A stretch of DNA of 49,962 nt, taken from contig CAIQOO010000019.1 in NCBI GenBank assembly GCA_903873485.1, positions 1-49,962 of the forward strand, read 5' to 3'. Below the pieces are notes generated by a model, which saw only the letters and a program-made list of their open reading frames with translations, did not search any database and was not told where the DNA came from. Below, piece after piece: positions 27,148 to 36,944 of the stretch (positions are counted from its first letter, which is position 1; each line of letters opens with the position of its first letter). This stretch comes from an uncultured beta proteobacterium (GTDB lineage: Bacteria; Pseudomonadota; Gammaproteobacteria; Burkholderiales; Burkholderiaceae_C). The position numbers and the translations under genes are program-made.

Positions 27148-28830
27148 ATGCCCTTGCCTACTGCCCCGAGCAAACGTGCCGCCTTGTTATCCTTGAAGGA
27201 CATCGAGATGCCGGTTGCCAAACCCCGAACCAAGATCGACCGGGCCAGAACTGTGGCTGATTTGCCGACAAGCCAGGATGCCGCCATCGTTGCCACACCA
27301 CTATCCATCAACGCGTTGAGCGTGCCGCCGGCAGCCGCAGCCGTCGCCTTGTTGGATGTCAGTGCAATGCCTCAAACCGATGTCTTGGTGCAAAAGCCGG
27401 TCACCAAGCCAGCGCCGCGAACCCGGGCCAAAGCAGTCCGTGGACCCGCCAAGCTGTTTGTGCTTGACACCAATGTGCTGCTGCATGACCCGTCTTGCCT
27501 GTTCCGTTTTGAGGAACACGACATTTTTCTGCCGATGATCGTGCTCGAAGAACTCGATGCGCACAAAAAAGGCATGACCGAAGTCGCCCGCAACGGGCGG
27601 CAAACCAGCCGCTCGCTCGACGCGCTGGCAGAGCATCAGGGTGCCGACATCTCGGCGGGCTTGCCGCTCAATTCCACCGGCCACAGCCAGGCGCGCGGGC
27701 GGCTGTTTTTCCAGACCCAGTTGCTTCAGCACGATTTGCCTCTGAGCCTGCCCCAAGGCAAGGCCGACAACCAGATACTGGGCGTGGTCGAAGCCCTGCG
27801 CAAGCAGCATGCACCGCGTGAGGTGGTGCTGGTGTCCAAAGACATCAACATGCGCGTCAAGGCACGCGCCTTGGGTTTATTGACCGACGACTACCAAAAC
27901 GACAAAACGCTCGACGACGGCGATCTGCTGTATTCAGGCACCTATGCACTGCCACATGACTTCTGGAGCACCCATGGCAGCACGGTCGAAAGCTGGCAAC
28001 AAGGTGCGCACACTTTCTACCGGGTCAGCGGGCCGGTGGTGCCACAACTGCTGGTAAACCAGTTTGTCTATTTTGAAGCACCGGGCGAGCCTAGCCTGTA
28101 CGCCAAGGTGACGGAGATTCGCGGCAAGGTGGCCGTGTTCAGAACGCTGCGCGACTTTACCCACCTGAAAAATTCGGTCTGGGGCATCACCAGCCGCAAC
28201 CGCGAGCAGAACTTTGCCATGAACCTGCTGATGGACCCCGAGGTGGACTTTGTCACCCTGACCGGCACCGCAGGCACCGGCAAGACCCTGATGGCGCTGG
28301 CCTCGGGCCTGACGCAGGTGCTCGACGAGCGGCGCTACACCGAGATCATCGTGACCCGTGCCACCGTGAGCGTGGGCGAAGACATTGGCTTCTTGCCCGG
28401 CACCGAGGAAGAAAAAATGGGCCCCTGGATGGGAGCGATGGATGACAACCTGGAGGTGCTGGGCAAAACCGACACCGCCGCCGGCGAATGGGGTCGCGCC
28501 GCCACCAACGAACTGATCCGCAGCCGCATCAAGGTCAAGAGCATGAACTTCATGCGCGGGCGCACCTTCCTCAACAAATATGTGATCATTGACGAAGCGC
28601 AGAACCTGACCCCCAAGCAGATGAAGACGCTGATCACCCGGGCCGGGCCCGGCACCAAGATCATCTGCATGGGCAACATTGCCCAGATCGACACGCCCTA
28701 CCTGACCGAAGGCTCATCGGGCTTGACTTATGCGGTTGACAAGTTCAAGGGCTGGGCACACAGCGGCCATATCACGCTAGCACGCGGCGAACGCTCGCGG
28801 CTGGCTGACTTTGCCAGCGAAGTGCTGTAA
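27148..28830 (+). CDS. PhoH family protein with N-terminal PIN domain
   Basis: A 560-residue two-domain protein. After a basic, disordered-looking leader of ~100 residues comes a PIN ribonuclease-like domain (LFVLDTNVLLHDPSCLFRF near 107; LEELDAHKKG near 132; VLVSKDINMRVKARALGLLT near 230), then a PhoH ATPase domain with Walker A GTAGTGKT near 374 and Walker B YVIIDEAQNLTP near 477. This is the PhoH2/YlaK type, linked to RNA unwinding and cleavage in other bacteria. An ATG at 27208 would give a shorter leader. It converges on dnaB with a 50-base hairpin between. Confidence 0.92.
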   Translation: MPLPTAPSKRAALLSLKDIEMPVAKPRTKIDRARTVADLPTSQDAAIVATPLSINALSVPPAAAAVALLDVSAMPQTDVLVQKPVTKPAPRTRAKAVRGPAKLFVLDTNVLLHDPSCLFRFEEHDIFLPMIVLEELDAHKKGMTEVARNGRQTSRSLDALAEHQGADISAGLPLNSTGHSQARGRLFFQTQLLQHDLPLSLPQGKADNQILGVVEALRKQHAPREVVLVSKDINMRVKARALGLLTDDYQNDKTLDDGDLLYSGTYALPHDFWSTHGSTVESWQQGAHTFYRVSGPVVPQLLVNQFVYFEAPGEPSLYAKVTEIRGKVAVFRTLRDFTHLKNSVWGITSRNREQNFAMNLLMDPEVDFVTLTGTAGTGKTLMALASGLTQVLDERRYTEIIVTRATVSVGEDIGFLPGTEEEKMGPWMGAMDDNLEVLGKTDTAAGEWGRAATNELIRSRIKVKSMNFMRGRTFLNKYVIIDEAQNLTPKQMKTLITRAGPGTKIICMGNIAQIDTPYLTEGSSGLTYAVDKFKGWAHSGHITLARGERSRLADFASEVL

Positions 28831-28848
28831 ACATCCGACAAAGTGTTG

Positions 28849-28898
28849 GGGACAGAGCAAAGCTCACGAGCTTCGCTCGTGTAGCTTTGGTCTGTCCC
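28849..28898. repeat. 50-base near-palindrome between phoH and dnaB
   Basis: GGGACAGA, CAAAGCT and ACGAGC pair with GCTCGT, AGCTTTG and TCTGTCCC around a TTC loop, with single-base interruptions. It lies between convergent genes and could end transcription from both sides or be a REP-type element. Confidence 0.85.
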
Positions 28899-28906
28899 AC
28901 AAGGTC

Positions 28907-30316
28907 TCAGAAATCCCCGTTACTCCCGGAGGCCATCGATTCAAACTTGGTGATTTTGTTGAGGAAGGTCAGTTTGACTACCCCGGTCGGGCCGTTGCGC
29001 TGCTTGGCGATGATGACCTCGGCCACGCCCGGCTCTTTGCAGGCATCCTTGGTGTAGTACTCGTCGCGGTAGATGAACATGATGATGTCGGCATCCTGCT
29101 CGATGGCACCCGACTCGCGCAAGTCACTCATCATGGGGCGTTTGTCTGGGCGGGTTTCGACGCTGCGGTTGAGCTGCGACAGGGCAATCACCGGGCATTT
29201 GAGTTCCTTGGCCAGCATTTTGAGGCCGCGCGATATTTCACCGAGTTCGGTGGCCCGGTTTTCACCATCGGCAGCACTGGAGCCGCTCATCAGTTGCAGG
29301 TAGTCCACCACAATCAGGCCCAACTGGCCGCACTGGCGCGATAGCCTGCGGGCATTGGCGCGCAGTTCGCTTGAGGTCAGGCCGGCGGACTCGTCAATAT
29401 GCAGCGAAATGGTGCGCAACTTCTCAACCGCTTCGGTCAGCCGTGGCCATTCTTCATCGGTCAACTTGCCGGTACGCAGGTGACTTTGATCAATACGACC
29501 AATTGACCCGACAATCCGCACCGCCAGTTGGGCCGCCCCCATTTCCATCGAGAACACCGCCACCGGCAGGCCTTCATTCAAGGCGACATGCTCGGCAATG
29601 TTGATCGCCAGAGCGGTCTTGCCCATCGACGGTCGCGCCGCCAGCACCACCAGATCGCCGCTCTGCAAGCCTGCCGTCATGCGGTCAAGGTCATAAAATC
29701 CGGTGGGCACCCCGGTCACATCGTTCGGATGGTCGGCCATCTCCTGCACCCGGTCCAGCAGCGCCACCACCAGCTTGTCCATGGTCTGAAAGCCCTGCCG
29801 GGTGCGGGCACCTTCCTCGCCAATGTTGAAAATCTTCTGCTCGGCCTCATCGAGGATGGCGGCCACCGGGCGACCTTTCGGGTTGAACGCACTGGCCGAA
29901 ATCTCTTCACTGGTGGACACCAGTTTGCGCAAAATGGAGCGATCCCGAACGATTTCGGCGTAGCGGCGGATGTTGCCGGCGCTGGGCACATACTGCGCCA
30001 GCGCGTTGAGGTAGCTTAAGCCCCCGATTTCCTCCGATTTGCCCGAGCTTTGCAGTTGCTCAAACACGGTGATCACATCGGCTGGCCTGGATGCATTGAT
30101 CAGCACGCTCATGGCAGAAAAAACCGCACGGTGCTCGTAGCGATAAAAATCCTGTTCGGTCAGCACGTCACTGACCCGGTCCCAGGCTGCGTTATCGAGC
30201 AGCAAGCCACCGAGCACGCTCGATTCTGCTTCGATCGAATGCGGTGGAATACGCAACTGGGCGACCTGGCGGTCCAGACCGGGGTCGTCATTGAGGCTGG
30301 AAAATACGGTGGACAT
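28907..30316 (-). CDS. dnaB: Replicative DNA helicase DnaB
   Basis: A 469-residue hexameric fork helicase. The N-terminal primase-binding domain begins LRIPPHSIEAESSVLGGLLL near 22. The RecA-like motor has Walker A AARPSMGKTALAINIAEH near 217, VFSMEMGAAQLA, Walker B LGLIVVDYLQLMSG near 322, and LSQLNRSVETRPDKRPMMSD near 375. Start at 30316 has AAGGAA before it; the longer in-frame start at 30385 lacks conserved sequence. It lies downstream of rplI in the conserved ribosomal block but behind a terminator. Confidence 0.97.
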   Translation of the reverse strand: MSTVFSSLNDDPGLDRQVAQLRIPPHSIEAESSVLGGLLLDNAAWDRVSDVLTEQDFYRYEHRAVFSAMSVLINASRPADVITVFEQLQSSGKSEEIGGLSYLNALAQYVPSAGNIRRYAEIVRDRSILRKLVSTSEEISASAFNPKGRPVAAILDEAEQKIFNIGEEGARTRQGFQTMDKLVVALLDRVQEMADHPNDVTGVPTGFYDLDRMTAGLQSGDLVVLAARPSMGKTALAINIAEHVALNEGLPVAVFSMEMGAAQLAVRIVGSIGRIDQSHLRTGKLTDEEWPRLTEAVEKLRTISLHIDESAGLTSSELRANARRLSRQCGQLGLIVVDYLQLMSGSSAADGENRATELGEISRGLKMLAKELKCPVIALSQLNRSVETRPDKRPMMSDLRESGAIEQDADIIMFIYRDEYYTKDACKEPGVAEVIIAKQRNGPTGVVKLTFLNKITKFESMASGSNGDF

Positions 30317-30438
30317 GGGTGTTTCCTTGAAGCCCTGAATGCTAAGGTGTACCGTGCCAGGTGTCGAACGGGAAGCTGGAGACAAGCCGGGTACAACCTG
30401 TGTACAAGCTGTGCAAATGGTGTGGATTCAGTTGCACC

Positions 30439-30478
30439 AAAACAAAAGCCGCCAAGGCTCTTGAGGCCCGGGCGGCTT
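30439..30478 (-). terminator. Rho-independent terminator after rplI
   Basis: On the minus strand AAGCCGCC-(17)-GGCGGCTT is followed by TTGTTTTG, 20 bases past the rplI stop. It should separate dnaB from the ribosomal operon. Confidence 0.8.
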
Positions 30479-30498
30479 GAGAAAAACGGTGCTTAAGC

Positions 30499-30951
30499 TT
30501 ACGCGGTTTCGCCGTAAACCGATACCGTGATGTCCACCACCACATCGGTATGCAATGCAACGCTGACGGTGCTGTCGCTGACGATCTTGATCGGGCCGCT
30601 GGGCATGCGCACCTGTGCCTTGGTCACGGCAAAGCCGTTCTTGGTCAGTTCTTCGGCAATGTCCGCATTGGTGACAGAGCCAAACAAGCGGCCATCGACA
30701 CCGGCTTTTTGGGTCAGCTTGCAGGTGATGCCGGCGAGCTTTTCGCCGACGGCCTGCGCTTCGGTCAACTTGGTCGCGGCGACCTTTTCAAGCTCGGCGC
30801 GGCGCGCCTGAAACTCTTGCTTGGCAGCTTCGGTGGCGCGACGGGCGCGACCGGCCGGAATCAGAAAATTACGGGCATAACCGTCTTTGACCTTGACGAT
30901 TTCACCTAAATTGCCAAGGTTAACCACCTTGTCGAGCAGAATGATTTGCAT
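30499..30951 (-). CDS. rplI: Large-subunit ribosomal protein bL9
   Basis: A 150-residue ribosomal protein with the classic N-domain [20 protein letters not shown] followed by [17 protein letters not shown], the long connecting helix (~45-75), and the C-domain. It binds 23S rRNA near the L1 stalk. It follows rpsR by 11 bases and ends the rpsF-priB-rpsR-rplI operon; a terminator stands right after. Confidence 0.99.
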   Translation of the reverse strand: MQIILLDKVVNLGNLGEIVKVKDGYARNFLIPAGRARRATEAAKQEFQARRAELEKVAATKLTEAQAVGEKLAGITCKLTQKAGVDGRLFGSVTNADIAEELTKNGFAVTKAQVRMPSGPIKIVSDSTVSVALHTDVVVDITVSVYGETA

Positions 30952-30962
30952 GGTTGTGGTCC

Positions 30963-31247
30963 TTAGATCTTGTGCTGGTCGCTGTACGGCAGCATGGCCA
31001 GAAAGCGGGCGCGCTTGATGGCGGTATTGAGCTGGCGCTGAAAAATGGCACGGGTGCCAGTCAGGCGGGCCGGAATGATCTTGCCATTTTCAGCAATGAA
31101 ATCACGCAGCGTGTCGATGTCCTTGTAGTCGATTTCTTCAACGCCAGTTACCGTGAAGCGGCAAAACCGCTTGCGCTTGAACAGCAGGTTTTGTGCGGGG
31201 CGCTTGGGGCGCTTGTCTTTGTTATTGAAACGTTTTGGTCCGGCCAT
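30963..31247 (-). CDS. rpsR: Small-subunit ribosomal protein bS18
   Basis: A 94-residue basic protein with the S18 core [20 protein letters not shown] near 38 and [20 protein letters not shown] near 58, followed by [10 protein letters not shown]. It pairs with bS6 on the 30S platform. The N-terminal 20 residues are Lys/Arg-rich, typical of betaproteobacteria. It lies 31 bases after priB and 11 before rplI. Confidence 0.99.
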   Translation of the reverse strand: MAGPKRFNNKDKRPKRPAQNLLFKRKRFCRFTVTGVEEIDYKDIDTLRDFIAENGKIIPARLTGTRAIFQRQLNTAIKRARFLAMLPYSDQHKI

Positions 31248-31278
31248 GATGGACTCCTTTAATGGGGGGTGTAAATCT

Positions 31279-31578
31279 TTACTCTTTTACAAATTCTTGA
31301 ACATGAAACACAACATGTCTGGCACCTTTGGGTGTCGCCAAAAAGCCTCTGAAATTCCAGCAACTGCCAATGTCCTGCACTGCCAGCCGCTCGGCTGCGG
31401 CACCAAACACCACCGACTTGATGTTGACCTTGACTTGCCGGATCTGACCTGCCTCGGAAATTTCCGAGGCATGCTCCAGGCGCATGTTCAAAGCGGGCAG
31501 TCCGCTAGGGGTGTAACGCAATGGCTCGGTTTCCAGGATCGAGGCTGTCAGGTTCAGTTGGTTGGCAAACGTGCTCAC
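31279..31578 (-). CDS. priB: Primosomal replication protein N (PriB)
   Basis: A 99-residue single OB-fold protein that binds ssDNA and PriA for replication restart. It has [20 protein letters not shown] near 6 and [20 protein letters not shown] near 30. The start is GTG at 31578 with no strong ribosome site. Immediately upstream are six copies of a 9-base repeat. The frame is the same as rpsF and is open from the rpsF stop through the repeat, so only one TGA separates them. Translational coupling to rpsF is therefore likely. Confidence 0.95.
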   Translation of the reverse strand: MSTFANQLNLTASILETEPLRYTPSGLPALNMRLEHASEISEAGQIRQVKVNIKSVVFGAAAERLAVQDIGSCWNFRGFLATPKGARHVVFHVQEFVKE

Positions 31579-31587
31579 CAGATGCCA

Positions 31588-31641
31588 ATGCTGCTGATGC
31601 TGCTGATGCTGCTGATGCTGCTGATGCTGCTGATGCTGCTG
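31588..31641. repeat. Six perfect copies of ATGCTGCTG between rpsF and priB
   Basis: A 54-base tandem array of a 9-base unit sits 9 bases upstream of the priB GTG and 9 bases past the rpsF stop. On the coding strand it would read Gln-Gln-His. Unit changes would keep the frame but alter spacing. Confidence 0.97.
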
Positions 31642-31650
31642 CGGTCGCGA

Positions 31651-32016
31651 TCAGGCTTGGTATTCAGCTTGTTGTGTCTTGCGGGCGTCTTCACGCTCCA
31701 CCGTTTTCATCATTGAAGACGGGCCGGTATCGGCCTTCTTTTTCAGCACTGTCAGGTGGCGCAGCACTGCGTCATTGAATTTGAAAGCGTGCTCCAGTTC
31801 GGCCATTACCGGCTGGTCGGCTTCGATATTGACGCACAGGTAATGGGCTTTGGCCAGCTTGTTGATCATATAGACCAACTGGCGACGACCCCAGTCTTCA
31901 ACCCGATGCACTTTGCCACCGCCGGTGACGATCATGCTTTTATAACGTTCCAGCATGGCGGGAACCTGTTCACTCTGATCCGGGTGAATCATGAGTATGA
32001 TTTCATAGTGACGCAT
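31651..32016 (-). CDS. rpsF: Small-subunit ribosomal protein bS6
   Basis: A 121-residue protein with the S6 fold: [20 protein letters not shown] start, [20 protein letters not shown] near 33, [20 protein letters not shown] near 56 and [17 protein letters not shown] near 78. It opens the rpsF-priB-rpsR-rplI operon. A promoter and a leader hairpin lie just upstream, where bS6-bS18 feedback is known in other bacteria. The C-terminal 20 residues are charged, as in many bS6 proteins without a glutamate tail. Confidence 0.99.
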   Translation of the reverse strand: MRHYEIILMIHPDQSEQVPAMLERYKSMIVTGGGKVHRVEDWGRRQLVYMINKLAKAHYLCVNIEADQPVMAELEHAFKFNDAVLRHLTVLKKKADTGPSSMMKTVEREDARKTQQAEYQA

Positions 32017-32049
32017 TGAATATCCTTGTGGACAAACCTCAGATGAGGC

Positions 32050-32084
32050 AAAAAGCTGCCCTCAGCGTCTCGTTGAGGTGCAGC
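32050..32084 (-). promoter_or_regulatory. Leader hairpin with T run upstream of rpsF
   Basis: On the minus strand GCTGC-A-CCTCA-(9)-TGAGG-GCAGC gives a 10-bp stem with one bulge, followed by TTTTT. It falls just after the predicted start site of the rpsF promoter, so it could be an attenuator, or it could be the symporter gene's terminator. Confidence 0.6.
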
Positions 32085-32098
32085 AAGGCAAGCCCAAC

Positions 32099-32129
32099 AT
32101 TATAACTTTTCCAAAAATCAGGATTGCAA
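32099..32129 (-). promoter_or_regulatory. Promoter of the rpsF operon
   Basis: A consensus -10 TATAAT (32104-32099) with TTGCAA (32129-32124) 19 bases upstream, about 83 bases before the rpsF ATG. Spacing is slightly long. Confidence 0.6.
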
Positions 32130-32135
32130 GCGGAA

Positions 32136-34442
32136 CTAGCCCCTGCGCTGCTGGGTTCGGGTGATGCTGCTGACCAGCAGCGTGACCGCCGTGCCTGCGG
32201 CAACACCAAATACGCCGGCGGCCACCGGTTCAATGTCAAACCACAAGCCAGAACCCCGCAAGCCCAGATACGCCCGAACAAATGGCACATTGACCAGCAT
32301 GTAATAGAGCGTCAGGCCCAGTCCGGCCAACATGCCGGCCACCGCACCCAGCCGGCTGGTACCGATCCAGAAAATGCCCATGATCATGGCCGGCACCAGC
32401 GCCGCACCCGCCAGGGAAAAAGACGCTGAAACCAGAACCAGAATATCGGCAGGACGCTGCGCCGCCACATAGGCGGCCATCAGCGCCACCAGCAGCAAAG
32501 CAAATTTTGACAGCATGACACGGCGCACCGCACCGGCACGATCAGTTTCACCCCGAAAGAACAAGTCATGCGACAGTGCATTGCCAATCGTCAACAGCAG
32601 CCCGTCGGCGGTTGACAGTGCTGCGGCCAGGCCACCGGCGGCCACCAGGCCCGACACCACATACGGCAACCCGCCAATTTCAGGGGTGGCCAGCATCACC
32701 AAATCGGCAGCGAGCTTGAGTTCAGCAAACTGCAGGATTTGATCGCCGTTCATGTCGCTGACAGAAATCAGCGCCGGATCGACCTTGGCCCACTGGGCAA
32801 TCCAGACCGGCAAGGCATCAAACGGCTGGCCCGCCAGATGACCCATGATCTCAAACTTGACCAGCACAGCCAGCGCCGGCGCCGCCAGGTAAAGCAAGGC
32901 AATGAACAGCAGCGACCAGGTCACCGAATTGCGGGTGTCGGCCACATTGCGGGTGGTGAAAAACCGGGTCAGCAAGTGTGGCAGTCCGACCGTGCCAATC
33001 ATCAGGCAAAACATCAGTGCCAGAAAATTGCGCCGCGACACCTCAAACAGGCGCTGCTGCTCGGGTTTGCCAGCCGGATCACCGGCAAACGGATGTGTGT
33101 GAAGCGGCATGCCAGCCAGTGGCCTGGCCCGCTCCTGGTTCTCTGTCATGGCACGCGACCAGCGTTCACGCGCCATGTTTTCGTCGCGTGGCAAGGCGGC
33201 GAAGTCACGTCGGGCCGCCACAATGACCGCCTCATCCGCATGCGAATCGGTCAACCGGCGGATTTCTTCCTTGCGCTTTTTTCTCTCTTGCTCAAGGGAT
33301 TCGGTGACATTTTCGAGCTTGCGGGCGTAGTCTGCCGACCGCCTGGCAAACTCCCGAATCACCGCTTGCTCGGCCGGGGAGTCCATCAGTTGGCGCTCCA
33401 GCTTGGCGATCTTGGGCAGTTGCTGGCCGTACAACAGGGGAGCCAGCGGACTTCCCAGTTGCTTGTAGGCCAGCCAGGAAACCGGTATCAAGAAAGCCAG
33501 GATCAGCACCACGTACTGGGTCACTTGCGTCCAGGTCACGGCGCGCATGCCGCCCAGAAACGAGCAAACCAGTACACCCCCGAGACCCAGCAAAATACCG
33601 ATCTCGAACTGCACGCCGGTCAAACGCGACGTAATCAGACCCACGCCATAAATCTGCGCCACCACATAGGTAAAAGAACATAGCACAGCGGCCCAGGCAG
33701 CAATGATTTGTGGCCAGCGCCCGCCAAAACGGCTGCCAAAAAAATCTGGCACGGTAAAGAGATTCATCCCACGCAGGTGGGGAGCCACCAGCAACGCCAC
33801 CAGACAAAAGCCGCCCGTCCAGCCCAGCACATACACCAGACCGCCGGGCTGGGAACCAACGCCGGAAAAACCCTGCAAATACAAACCCCCCGCCATGCTG
33901 ATGAACGAGGCCGCGCTCATCCAGTCGGCGGCAACGGCCATTCCGTTGTACATCGGCGGAATTCTTCGACCGGCAACGTAATATTCGGACGAGTCGGAAG
34001 TACGGCCAAAAATGCCAATCACGGCATACAAGAAAACCGTGGCGAAAAGAAAAATTGCACCAACCCAGATTTTGCGCAAACCGGCTTGCTCAGCCAGCGC
34101 CAGCACCAGCAAAAACAGCAGAAACAACACCACATAGACAATGAAGCGGCGGTGAATCCGCGCGCGATAAAGACAATACTCGGGATCAGCGACCGACTGC
34201 AACCCCTCGGAACGATTGGCAAACCAGGCGTCAATAGCCACCACAAGGATGAAGGCCAGCACACTGCCTTGTGCCGCAAACCAGTAGGCCAGCGGCCAGC
34301 CCACCACAATCTGCTGCAAATCGTGGGCAAAAAAAACAACCCCAAATGAGGCGACAAACCAGGCCAGCAACAACCCGACTTGCAAACGCGAAACGCTTGC
34401 AATCGGCTGGTCTGCAGGTGGCATCGCCCCGGAATTCATCAT
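32136..34442 (-). CDS. Sodium/solute symporter with fused small subunit (DUF4212 + SSS)
   Basis: A ~768-residue inner-membrane transporter. Residues ~20-80 match the separate small subunit DUF4212 (LLLAWFVASFGVVFFA ... YWFAAQGSVLAFILV). After two more helices the SSS domain begins (SDSSEYYVAGRRIPPMYNGM near 155) and runs to the C-terminus with the ActP/VC_2705 style (AADWMSAASFISMAGGLY, GTVGLPHLLTRFFTTRN). A charged, coiled-coil-like insert of ~110 residues (AEQAVIREFARRSADYARKL then EQERKKRKEEIRRL) lies between helices. Several starts are possible (34448 GTG, 34442, 34439); none has a clear ribosome site. Acetate or another short organic acid is a reasonable substrate guess. It lies 39 bases after the ppsA stop, same strand. 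Confidence 0.88.
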   Translation of the reverse strand: MMNSGAMPPADQPIASVSRLQVGLLLAWFVASFGVVFFAHDLQQIVVGWPLAYWFAAQGSVLAFILVVAIDAWFANRSEGLQSVADPEYCLYRARIHRRFIVYVVLFLLFLLVLALAEQAGLRKIWVGAIFLFATVFLYAVIGIFGRTSDSSEYYVAGRRIPPMYNGMAVAADWMSAASFISMAGGLYLQGFSGVGSQPGGLVYVLGWTGGFCLVALLVAPHLRGMNLFTVPDFFGSRFGGRWPQIIAAWAAVLCSFTYVVAQIYGVGLITSRLTGVQFEIGILLGLGGVLVCSFLGGMRAVTWTQVTQYVVLILAFLIPVSWLAYKQLGSPLAPLLYGQQLPKIAKLERQLMDSPAEQAVIREFARRSADYARKLENVTESLEQERKKRKEEIRRLTDSHADEAVIVAARRDFAALPRDENMARERWSRAMTENQERARPLAGMPLHTHPFAGDPAGKPEQQRLFEVSRRNFLALMFCLMIGTVGLPHLLTRFFTTRNVADTRNSVTWSLLFIALLYLAAPALAVLVKFEIMGHLAGQPFDALPVWIAQWAKVDPALISVSDMNGDQILQFAELKLAADLVMLATPEIGGLPYVVSGLVAAGGLAAALSTADGLLLTIGNALSHDLFFRGETDRAGAVRRVMLSKFALLLVALMAAYVAAQRPADILVLVSASFSLAGAALVPAMIMGIFWIGTSRLGAVAGMLAGLGLTLYYMLVNVPFVRAYLGLRGSGLWFDIEPVAAGVFGVAAGTAVTLLVSSITRTQQRRG

Positions 34443-34487
34443 CACCACACCATGATATCGATGGAAAACAAACTCAAACGCTGCTGG

Positions 34488-36881
34488 CTATGGTTTGGCA
34501 AGGTCTTGCCAGGTTGCCACCACCGTTTCAGGATTGAGGGAAATGGACGAAATTCCCTCTTCCATCAGCCATTGCGCAAAATCCGGGTGATCGCTTGGTC
34601 CCTGACCGCAAATGCCAATGTATTTACCCTGGGCACGGCAGGCATTGATGGCCAAGCTGATCAGGATGGTCACCGCCGGGTCACGTTCGTCAAAGTCTTT
34701 GGCCAGCAGTTCAAGACCGGAATCACGATCCAGACCCAAAGTGAGTTGCGTCAGGTCATTGGAACCAATCGAAAACCCGTCAAAGTACGCAAGGAACTCC
34801 TTGGCCAAAATGGCGTTGCTTGGAATCTCGCACATCATCAGCAGCTTGAGCGCGTTTTCGCCACGCTTGAGGCCCTGTTCCGCCAGCAGTTCGGTCACTT
34901 TTCTGGCTTGCCCAAGCGTTCGAACGAATGGCACCATCACCTGCACATTGACCAGCCCCATCTCCAGGCGAACCCGCTTGAGCGCTTCGCACTCCATCGC
35001 AAATGCCTTACCAAAATCGGCACTGAGGTATCGCGCCGCACCCCTGAAACCCAGCATCGGGTTTTCTTCTTCGGGTTCATAGCGGCTGCCGCCAATCAGC
35101 TTGCGGTATTCGTTGCTCTTGAAGTCTGACAGCCGAACGATCACCGGCTTGGGCCAAAAGGCGGCGGCGATGGTGGCCACACCTTCAGCCACCCGATCAA
35201 CGTAAAACGCCCTTGGCGAAGCATGGCCGCGGGCCACTGACTCGACCGCCTTTTTCAAATCGGCATCCACGTTGGGATAGTCCAGAATGGCCTTGGGATG
35301 CACGCCAATATTGTGATTGATGATGAACTCCAGCCGGGCCAAACCCACGCCGGCATTGGGCAACTGACAGAAGTCAAACGCCAAATGCGGGTTGCCGACA
35401 TTCATCATGATGTTGACACCGAGCGCCGGCATCTCGCCACGTCTGACCGGTATCACCTCGGTTTCAAGCAAACCGTCATAAACAAAGCCGGTATCGCCCT
35501 CAGCGCAGCTCACGGTCACCAGCAGGCCATCTTTCAGCGCCCAGTCGGCATCGCCGCAACCCACCACGGCAGGGATGCCAAGTTCGCGGGCAATGATGGC
35601 GGCATGGCAGGTGCGCCCACCGCGATGGGTCACAATAGCCGCTGCCCGCTTCATGATCGGCTCCCAATTGGGGTCTGTCATGTCAGCCACCAGCACATCC
35701 CCGGGCAGCACCCGGTCGATTTCGCTAACGTGATGAACCACTTTGACCGGCCCGGTGCCAATTTTTTGTCCGATAGCCCGGCCTTCCGCCAGCACCAGAC
35801 CCCGGCCCTTGAGTTGATAACGATGCGCAACTTTTCCAGTCGCCTGACTCCGGAGGGTTGCGGGGCGTGCCTGCAAAATATAAAGCGCACCATCCAGACC
35901 GTCCTTGCCCCATTCAATCTCCATGGCAACACCATAGTGCTGTTCGATCAGCAGCGCATAGGCCGCCAACTGATGGACTTCGGCATCCGACAGTGAGTAG
36001 CGGTTGCGCAGTTCTGTCGGCACACCAACAGTTTTCACCAATTTGCCGGTTGCCGCCTTTTCTTGCAGCGTGGAGAACTGCATCTGGATCAATTTGGAAC
36101 CCAGACTCCGGCGAATGAGTGCCTGTTTTCCCGCCATGAGCATCGGCTTGTGCAGGTAAAACTGATCGGGATTGACGGCGCCTTGAACCACGGCTTCCCC
36201 CAACCCGTAACTTGAGGTGATGAACACCACCTGATCAAAACCGGATTCGGTATCGAGCGTAAACATGCTGCCAGCAGCACCCAGGTCAGACCGCACCATG
36301 CGCTGAATCCCGACACTCAGGGCCACCTGTTCATGGGCCAAACCATGGTGAACCCGGTCGCTGATGGAACGGTCGCTGTAAAGCGACGCAAACACCACGC
36401 GAATCTTGCGCAACAGGTCTTCAATGCCGGTCACATTCAGAAAGGTCTGTGGCTGACCGGCAAACGAGGCATCGGGCAGATTCTGTGCCATGGCCGATGA
36501 TCGCACGGCAAACGAGGCTTGCGGCTGGTTGCCGCACAACACGGCAAATGCCTGCCGGATGGCCATCTCGACATCTCGCGGGAAAGCTTGCTGCGCCACC
36601 ATGGCACGAATCTCGGCACCGGCCAGTGCCAGCGCATTGGCATCTTCGGTCTCCAGCACACCAAGTCGCGCCTTGATTTTGCCAGCCAGATCGCCCAGCG
36701 CCAAAAACTCGCGAAACGCATGCGCCGTTATGGCAAAACCGGCAGGAACTTTCGCGCCGCCGGGCAGGCTGGCGATCATTTCACCCAGGCTCGCGTTCTT
36801 GACGCCCGCCGCATCGACATCGGTCATCCTCAAGTTTTCAAAGGGCACAACCCAATCGGTCACGGCGAACAGGTCAGACAT
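34488..36881 (-). CDS. ppsA: Phosphoenolpyruvate synthase
   Basis: A 797-residue enzyme that makes PEP from pyruvate, ATP and water for gluconeogenesis. The ATP-binding N-terminal part has [20 protein letters not shown] near 28 and [20 protein letters not shown] near 125. The swivelling phosphohistidine domain has [20 protein letters not shown] near 423 with the catalytic His. The C-terminal PEP/pyruvate barrel shows [30 protein letters not shown] ([19 protein letters not shown]) and [17 protein letters not shown] near 720. Start at 36881 has GGAGA at good spacing; a frame extension to 36977 runs through a tandem repeat and is not coding. The regulator ppsR is divergent. Confidence 0.97.
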   Translation of the reverse strand: MSDLFAVTDWVVPFENLRMTDVDAAGVKNASLGEMIASLPGGAKVPAGFAITAHAFREFLALGDLAGKIKARLGVLETEDANALALAGAEIRAMVAQQAFPRDVEMAIRQAFAVLCGNQPQASFAVRSSAMAQNLPDASFAGQPQTFLNVTGIEDLLRKIRVVFASLYSDRSISDRVHHGLAHEQVALSVGIQRMVRSDLGAAGSMFTLDTESGFDQVVFITSSYGLGEAVVQGAVNPDQFYLHKPMLMAGKQALIRRSLGSKLIQMQFSTLQEKAATGKLVKTVGVPTELRNRYSLSDAEVHQLAAYALLIEQHYGVAMEIEWGKDGLDGALYILQARPATLRSQATGKVAHRYQLKGRGLVLAEGRAIGQKIGTGPVKVVHHVSEIDRVLPGDVLVADMTDPNWEPIMKRAAAIVTHRGGRTCHAAIIARELGIPAVVGCGDADWALKDGLLVTVSCAEGDTGFVYDGLLETEVIPVRRGEMPALGVNIMMNVGNPHLAFDFCQLPNAGVGLARLEFIINHNIGVHPKAILDYPNVDADLKKAVESVARGHASPRAFYVDRVAEGVATIAAAFWPKPVIVRLSDFKSNEYRKLIGGSRYEPEEENPMLGFRGAARYLSADFGKAFAMECEALKRVRLEMGLVNVQVMVPFVRTLGQARKVTELLAEQGLKRGENALKLLMMCEIPSNAILAKEFLAYFDGFSIGSNDLTQLTLGLDRDSGLELLAKDFDERDPAVTILISLAINACRAQGKYIGICGQGPSDHPDFAQWLMEEGISSISLNPETVVATWQDLAKP

Positions 36882-36944
36882 GGGGAAATCTCCAGAAGTT
36901 GAAAACCGCTTCAGCCAGGCCGATGCCGCATGACGATGGCTCTT

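Noticed and set aside
31588..31641. Possible CRISPR array
   Set aside because: Units are 9 bases with no spacers; it is a simple tandem repeat.
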